64,000 bases of DNA, from positions 103,997 through 167,996 of the forward strand of contig NZ_JALHQI010000001.1 of NCBI RefSeq assembly GCF_022842045.1, in the 5' to 3' direction. Shown here one piece after another: positions 58,183 to 64,000 of this stretch (position 1 is the stretch's first letter; each line of letters opens with the position of its first letter). The notes beneath the pieces were generated by a model. It did not search any database. It saw nothing but the letters and a program-made list of their open reading frames with translations, and had not been told where the DNA came from. Origin of the DNA: Arenimonas sp. (lineage in GTDB: Bacteria > Pseudomonadota > Gammaproteobacteria > Xanthomonadales > Xanthomonadaceae). The translations under genes and the position numbers were made by a program.

Positions 58183-59703
58183 TCAGTCGACCGCGACCGG
58201 GATCTTGCCGATCCGGGACTGCCATTCCCGCGGCCCGGTGCGGTGCACGGACTCGCCGGTGGAGTCCACCGCCACGGTGACCGGCATGTCCCGGACCTCG
58301 AACTCGTAGATGGCCTCCATGCCCAGGTCGGCGAAGCCCACGACCCGGGAAGCCTTGATGGCCTTGGAAACCAGGTAGGCGGCGCCGCCCACGGCCATCA
58401 GGTAGACCGAGCGGTGCTTGCGGATGGCCTCGATGGCCGCCGGGCCGCGCTCGGCCTTGCCGACCATGCCCATCAGGCCGGTCTGGTCGAGCACCTGCTC
58501 TGTGAACTTGTCCATGCGGGTGGCGGTGGTCGGGCCGGCCGGGCCCACCACTTCGCCGCGGACCGGGTCCACGGGGCCGACGTAGTAGATGAAGCGGCCG
58601 CGCAGGTCCACCGGCAGCGGCTCGCCCTTGTTGAGCATGTCCACCATGCGCTTGTGCGCGGCGTCGCGGCCGGTGAGCAGTTTGCCGTTGAGCAGCAGCA
58701 CCTCGCCCGGCTTCCAGCTGGCGACCTCGTCTCGGGTGACGGTGTCGAGGTCGACCCGGCGGCCCTTGGAGGCGTCGTAGGTCAGCTTCGGCCAGTCTTC
58801 CAGCGAGGGCGGCTCGAGCTGCACCGGGCCGCTGCCGTCGAGGGTGAAGTGCGCGTGCCGGGTGGCGGCGCAGTTCGGGATCATGGCCACCGGCAGGTTG
58901 GCGGCATGGGTCGGGTAGTCCTTGACCTTGATGTCGAGCACCGTGGTCAGCCCGCCCAGGCCCTGGGCGCCGATGCCGAGCGCATTGACCTTCTCGTACA
59001 GCTCGAGCCGCAGCTCCTCGGCGCGGTTGGACGGGCCGCGGGCCTGCAGGTCGGTGATGTCGATGGGCTCCATCAGCGATTCCTTGGCCAGCAGCATCGC
59101 CTTCTCGGCGGTGCCGCCGATGCCGATGCCCAGCATGCCCGGCGGGCACCAGCCGGCGCCCATGGTCGGCACGGTCTTGAGCACCCAGTCGACGATGGAA
59201 TCGGACGGGTTGAGCATGGCGAACTTGGACTTGGCCTCGGAGCCGCCCCCCTTGGCCGCGACGATCACGTCCACGGTGTCGCCGGGGACGACCTTCATGT
59301 TGACGACGGCGGGGGTGTTGTCCTTCGTGTTGGTGCGCTTGCCGGCCGGGTCGGCCAGCACGCTGGCGCGCAGCTTGTTGTCGGGGTGGTTGTAGGCGCG
59401 GCGCACGCCTTCATTGACCATGTCCTCGATGCCCATCGTGGCGCCGGCCCAGCGCACGTCCATGCCGATCTCCAGGAACACGGTGACGATGCCGGTGTCC
59501 TGGCAGATCGGCCGGTGGCCCTCGGCGCACAGGCGCGAATTGATCAGGATTTGCGCGATCGCGTCCTTGGCCGCCGGGGATTCCTCGCGCTCGTAGGCGG
59601 CGGCCAGGTTCCGGATGTAGTCGACCGGGTGGTAGTACGAGATGTACTGCAGCGCGTCGGCGACGGACTGGATGAAGTCTTCCTGCTGGATCGGCTGGCT
59701 CAC
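58183..59703 (-). CDS. Class I fumarate hydratase
   Basis: A 506-residue single-chain 4Fe-4S enzyme converting fumarate to malate. Cluster cysteines are seen in GHRPICQDTG (C67), GAGWCPPGMLGIG and IPNCAATRHAHF. It is the FumA/FumB type, oxygen-sensitive, and distinct from FumC. It starts with GTG at 59703 just before SQPIQQEDF. Confidence 0.95.
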   Translation of the reverse strand: MSQPIQQEDFIQSVADALQYISYYHPVDYIRNLAAAYEREESPAAKDAIAQILINSRLCAEGHRPICQDTGIVTVFLEIGMDVRWAGATMGIEDMVNEGVRRAYNHPDNKLRASVLADPAGKRTNTKDNTPAVVNMKVVPGDTVDVIVAAKGGGSEAKSKFAMLNPSDSIVDWVLKTVPTMGAGWCPPGMLGIGIGGTAEKAMLLAKESLMEPIDITDLQARGPSNRAEELRLELYEKVNALGIGAQGLGGLTTVLDIKVKDYPTHAANLPVAMIPNCAATRHAHFTLDGSGPVQLEPPSLEDWPKLTYDASKGRRVDLDTVTRDEVASWKPGEVLLLNGKLLTGRDAAHKRMVDMLNKGEPLPVDLRGRFIYYVGPVDPVRGEVVGPAGPTTATRMDKFTEQVLDQTGLMGMVGKAERGPAAIEAIRKHRSVYLMAVGGAAYLVSKAIKASRVVGFADLGMEAIYEFEVRDMPVTVAVDSTGESVHRTGPREWQSRIGKIPVAVD

Positions 59704-59789
59704 GGCGGGCGTCGGGTTGGCGGCGGGGCCGTGATTTTAGCCCAGCCGGCCCGGGTCGCGCCGCCTTCGGCGCGTCCCGGGCCCGGGGC

Positions 59790-60377
59790 TCACTCGCCGC
59801 CCGTGGGCCCGCCGACCGCCGCGGCATGGTTGGCGCGCAGGTAGTCCACGGCCAGGCTGGTGACGCGCGCGAGCATGGCCTTGTCGGCGCCCCCGAAGCT
59901 GTAGGCACCGGCCATGCCGGCCGCGTGCTGATAGAACTCCGGCTCGGCGATGACGGTGCCGGTGCCGGCATCGACGATGCGCAGTTTCAGCAGCACCCGG
60001 GACTTCCCCGCGAAGGCGCCGGCGAAGACGCGCTTGCCGCCGCTGATGAAGCGGATGCCGGCCACGTAGGGTTCGATGCGCAGCACGCGGGGCTCGCCCT
60101 CGACGGTGGCCGCACCGTTGACCTCGGCCAGCCAGGGGCCGATGCGCTCGTCGAGGTTGGCCTGCAGGTTGACCAGCGCCGCTTCGTTCGGCTTTTGGCC
60201 GGCCCAGGGCGCGCCCATGGTGATCCGGGCGACCTCGAAGCGATCGAAGGCCGAAAAGGCCTCGGCGGGCGCGGGATTGGTGGCCGACGAGGCCTCGATG
60301 GCGTCCTTGGCCAGCACCACCGGCGCGGCCAGGACCAAGGCAATCAACAGCGTGTGCAGCGAACGCAGCAGCGACAT
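59790..60377 (-). CDS. Secreted protein of unknown function
   Basis: A 195-residue protein with a signal peptide ending VVLAK (about residue 24). The body ends with a beta/alpha stretch LRIVDAGTGTVIAEPEFYQHA and GADKAMLARVTSLAVDYLRAN that loosely resembles DUF4410-type periplasmic proteins. Not otherwise recognised. Its neighbours are uup and fumarase on the same strand. Confidence 0.6.
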   Translation of the reverse strand: MSLLRSLHTLLIALVLAAPVVLAKDAIEASSATNPAPAEAFSAFDRFEVARITMGAPWAGQKPNEAALVNLQANLDERIGPWLAEVNGAATVEGEPRVLRIEPYVAGIRFISGGKRVFAGAFAGKSRVLLKLRIVDAGTGTVIAEPEFYQHAAGMAGAYSFGGADKAMLARVTSLAVDYLRANHAAAVGGPTGGE

Positions 60378-60447
60378 CCGGGGGCTCCCCTGTGTGTATT
60401 GGCGCGCCGGTCGGCGCGTCTTCACACGCTAGCAGAAGCCACCTCGG

Positions 60448-62382
<1,935 letters not shown>

Positions 62383-62461
62383 CCGCGCAGTTTACAGGCT
62401 CGCCCGCCCCGAAGCCCGCGCCGGATGCCCTAAGATCGGGCCAGACCCCGGGGAACCCGCC

Positions 62462-64000
62462 ATGGCCCGCACTTCACGTTTCCGCGCTTGCCCGCTTTGC
62501 GAAGCCATCTGCGGCCTCGAGCTGCAGTACGAAGGCCCCGGCCTGGTGGCCATCCGTGGCGATGCCGCCGACCCCTTCAGCCGCGGCCACGTCTGTCCGA
62601 AGGGCAATGCGCTGCTGGACCTCGAGGCCGACCCCGACCGCCTTCGCCGTCCGCTGCGCCGCCGCGGCCGCGACTGGGAGGAAATCAGCTGGGACGAGGC
62701 GCTGGCCGAGGCCGGCGAGCGCCTGGCCGCCGTGCAGCGCGAGCACGGCGCCGATGCGGTGGGTGCCTACCTGGGCAATCCCAACGTCCACCATTTCGGC
62801 CACATCGCCTACCTGCCCGCCCTGCTCCGCAGCCTGCGCTCGAAGAACCTCTTCAGCGCCTCGTCGGTGGACCAGTGGCCGAGCCAGTTGGTCGACTGGC
62901 TGATGTACGGCCACCAGTTCCTGCTGCCGATCCCGGACGTGGACCGCACCGACTACTTCCTGATGTTGGGCGCCAATCCGGTGGCGTCCAACGGCAGCCT
63001 GATGACGGCGCCGGGCATCGCCCGCCGGCTCGAGGCGCTGGCGGCGCGCGGGCGCCTGGTGGTGGTGGATCCGCGCCGCACCGAGACCGCCGCGATCGCG
63101 AGCGAGCACGTTTTCATCCGGCCCGGCACCGACGCCTGGTTCCTGGTCGCGCTGCTGCAGGAATTGCTGGCCCTGGGCGCGCCGCGCATCGAAGCCTACG
63201 AAGGAAAGCTGCGCGGACTGGAGCAGGCGCTGCGTGCGCTGGCCGCCTTCGATACCTCCGACGTCGAGGCCCGCACCGGCGTGCCGCGCGCACGCATCGC
63301 GGCCATCGCCGCGGATTTCCGCGCCGCGCCGGCCGCCGTGGCCTACGGACGGATGGGGGTGTCCACGCAGGCCCACGGCACGCTTTGCCAGTGGCTGATC
63401 CAGCTGGTGAACCTGGTCACCGGCAACCTTGACCGCGTGGGTGGCGCCCTGCCGAACGAGCCCGCCTTCCCGGTCACCGGGCCCGGCACCTCGGCAGGCC
63501 ACCGCGACCGCTGGCGCAGCCGCGTCCGCGGCCTGCCCGAGTTCGCCGGCGAACTGCCGGTGTCGGTGCTGGCCGAGGAAATCCGCACGCCCGGCGAAGG
63601 CCAGCTGCGCGCCCTGCTCACCTGCGCCGGCAACCCGGTGCTGTCGACGCCGGACGGACGCGGGCTGGATGCGGCGCTGGCGAGCCTGGATTTCATGGTG
63701 TCGATCGATGTCTACCTCAACGAGACCACCCGCCACGCCCACCTGATCCTGCCGCCGGCCTCGCCGCTGACGCAGCCGCATTACGACGTGCACTTCAACG
63801 CCTTCGCCGTGCGGCGGGTGGCGCGGCTGAGCCTGCCGCTGCGCGAGCGCGGCGACGATGAGCGCGCCGACTGGGAAATCATCGATGGGCTCGGTGCGGC
63901 CCACGCCGCGGCGAGCGGCAAGCCCTGGCGCGCCCTGCCGCCGCCGCTGGCGATGATCGAGGCAGGCCTCGCGCGCGGCGGCACCGGGCTGGACGTCGCG
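62462..64000 (+). CDS. Molybdopterin oxidoreductase, 3' end outside window
   Basis: The frame is open from the ATG at 62462 to the window end, 513 residues. The 4Fe-4S motif C-x2-C-x3-C (CPLCEAIC) with a fourth Cys in HVCPKGN is at the N-terminus, followed by the bis-MGD-binding domains of the DMSO reductase family (LMLGANPVASNGSLM; GRLVVVDPRRTETA; GALPNEPAFPVTGPGT; ETTRHAHLILPPASP). In the region of the molybdenum ligand the sequence is SASSVDQWPSQ, with no Cys or selenocysteine, so the ligand is probably Asp or Ser. Substrate unknown. It is divergent from uup. Confidence 0.9.
   Translation, partial: MARTSRFRACPLCEAICGLELQYEGPGLVAIRGDAADPFSRGHVCPKGNALLDLEADPDRLRRPLRRRGRDWEEISWDEALAEAGERLAAVQREHGADAVGAYLGNPNVHHFGHIAYLPALLRSLRSKNLFSASSVDQWPSQLVDWLMYGHQFLLPIPDVDRTDYFLMLGANPVASNGSLMTAPGIARRLEALAARGRLVVVDPRRTETAAIASEHVFIRPGTDAWFLVALLQELLALGAPRIEAYEGKLRGLEQALRALAAFDTSDVEARTGVPRARIAAIAADFRAAPAAVAYGRMGVSTQAHGTLCQWLIQLVNLVTGNLDRVGGALPNEPAFPVTGPGTSAGHRDRWRSRVRGLPEFAGELPVSVLAEEIRTPGEGQLRALLTCAGNPVLSTPDGRGLDAALASLDFMVSIDVYLNETTRHAHLILPPASPLTQPHYDVHFNAFAVRRVARLSLPLRERGDDERADWEIIDGLGAAHAAASGKPWRALPPPLAMIEAGLARGGTGLDVA

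Overview
The window reads as chromosomal DNA from a high-GC gammaproteobacterium, most likely of the Xanthomonadales (Lysobacteraceae/Rhodanobacteraceae-like). This rests on gene order and protein motifs, not on a database search. Signs include the block uvrC-pgsA-tRNA-Gly-tRNA-Cys-tRNA-Leu (as in Escherichia coli uvrC-pgsA-glyW-cysT-leuZ), the lipid A genes msbA-lpxK-kdsB, outer-membrane lipoprotein export genes, an sdh operon with sdhE, and dispersed palindromes with GTAG ends of the kind common in Xanthomonadales and Pseudomonas. Genes are tightly packed with many 4-base ATGA-type overlaps. No gene-free stretch exceeds 300 bases. No insertion sequence, prophage, integrase or CRISPR array was seen.

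Layout. 1-5274: two large beta-propeller sensor diguanylate cyclases facing tail to tail, the second translated just after orn, whose product clears the pGpG made when c-di-GMP is degraded. 5340-9541: a DUF2721 membrane protein, then guaB-guaA-tadA for GMP synthesis and tRNA editing, with a heptamer repeat array between guaB and guaA. 9586-14151: folD followed by a TRAP transporter with its T, P, Q and M components. 14247-18060: small conserved genes, a phasin-like basic protein, a TPR protein, tRNA-Val and a glutamate-synthase-like flavoprotein. 18085-31907: three tRNAs and a long minus-strand run of envelope, repair and competence genes (lolC-lolD, comEC-exbB-exbD-msbA-lpxK-kdsB-phosphatase-NHL protein-uvrC-pgsA).

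31914-37095: the succinate dehydrogenase operon (SDHAF4-like factor, sdhC, sdhD, sdhA, sdhB, sdhE, YgfX-like protein), with the Fe-S maturation gene ygfZ divergent from it. 37163-45258: an orphan PhnD-like binding protein, a large palindrome, an adenylate cyclase with FHA domain, a fused alpha-beta 2-oxoacid dehydrogenase E1, a transglutaminase-like membrane protein and a glutaryl-CoA dehydrogenase. 45382-51217: glycine-zipper envelope proteins, a TatD-like nuclease, TcdA, a class II-like cytochrome c, an alpha/beta hydrolase, a fasciclin protein and a DUF456 protein. 51222-57934: ybbP-ybbA divergent from tesA, a PQQ-type sugar dehydrogenase, an NAD(P)-binding protein, a glutathione S-transferase and a cold-shock protein. 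58183-64000: class I fumarase, a secreted protein of unknown function, uup, and the start of a molybdopterin oxidoreductase cut by the window end.

Functionally the window is mostly core metabolism and envelope biogenesis. The TCA enzymes (sdh, fumarase) sit with their cofactor and assembly factors. The less ordinary parts are the paired c-di-GMP sensors with orn, the short repeats in the gua operon, an AT-rich rare-codon patch inside dctM, the GTAG palindromes, the hairpins between the tRNAs, and several unusual domain fusions.
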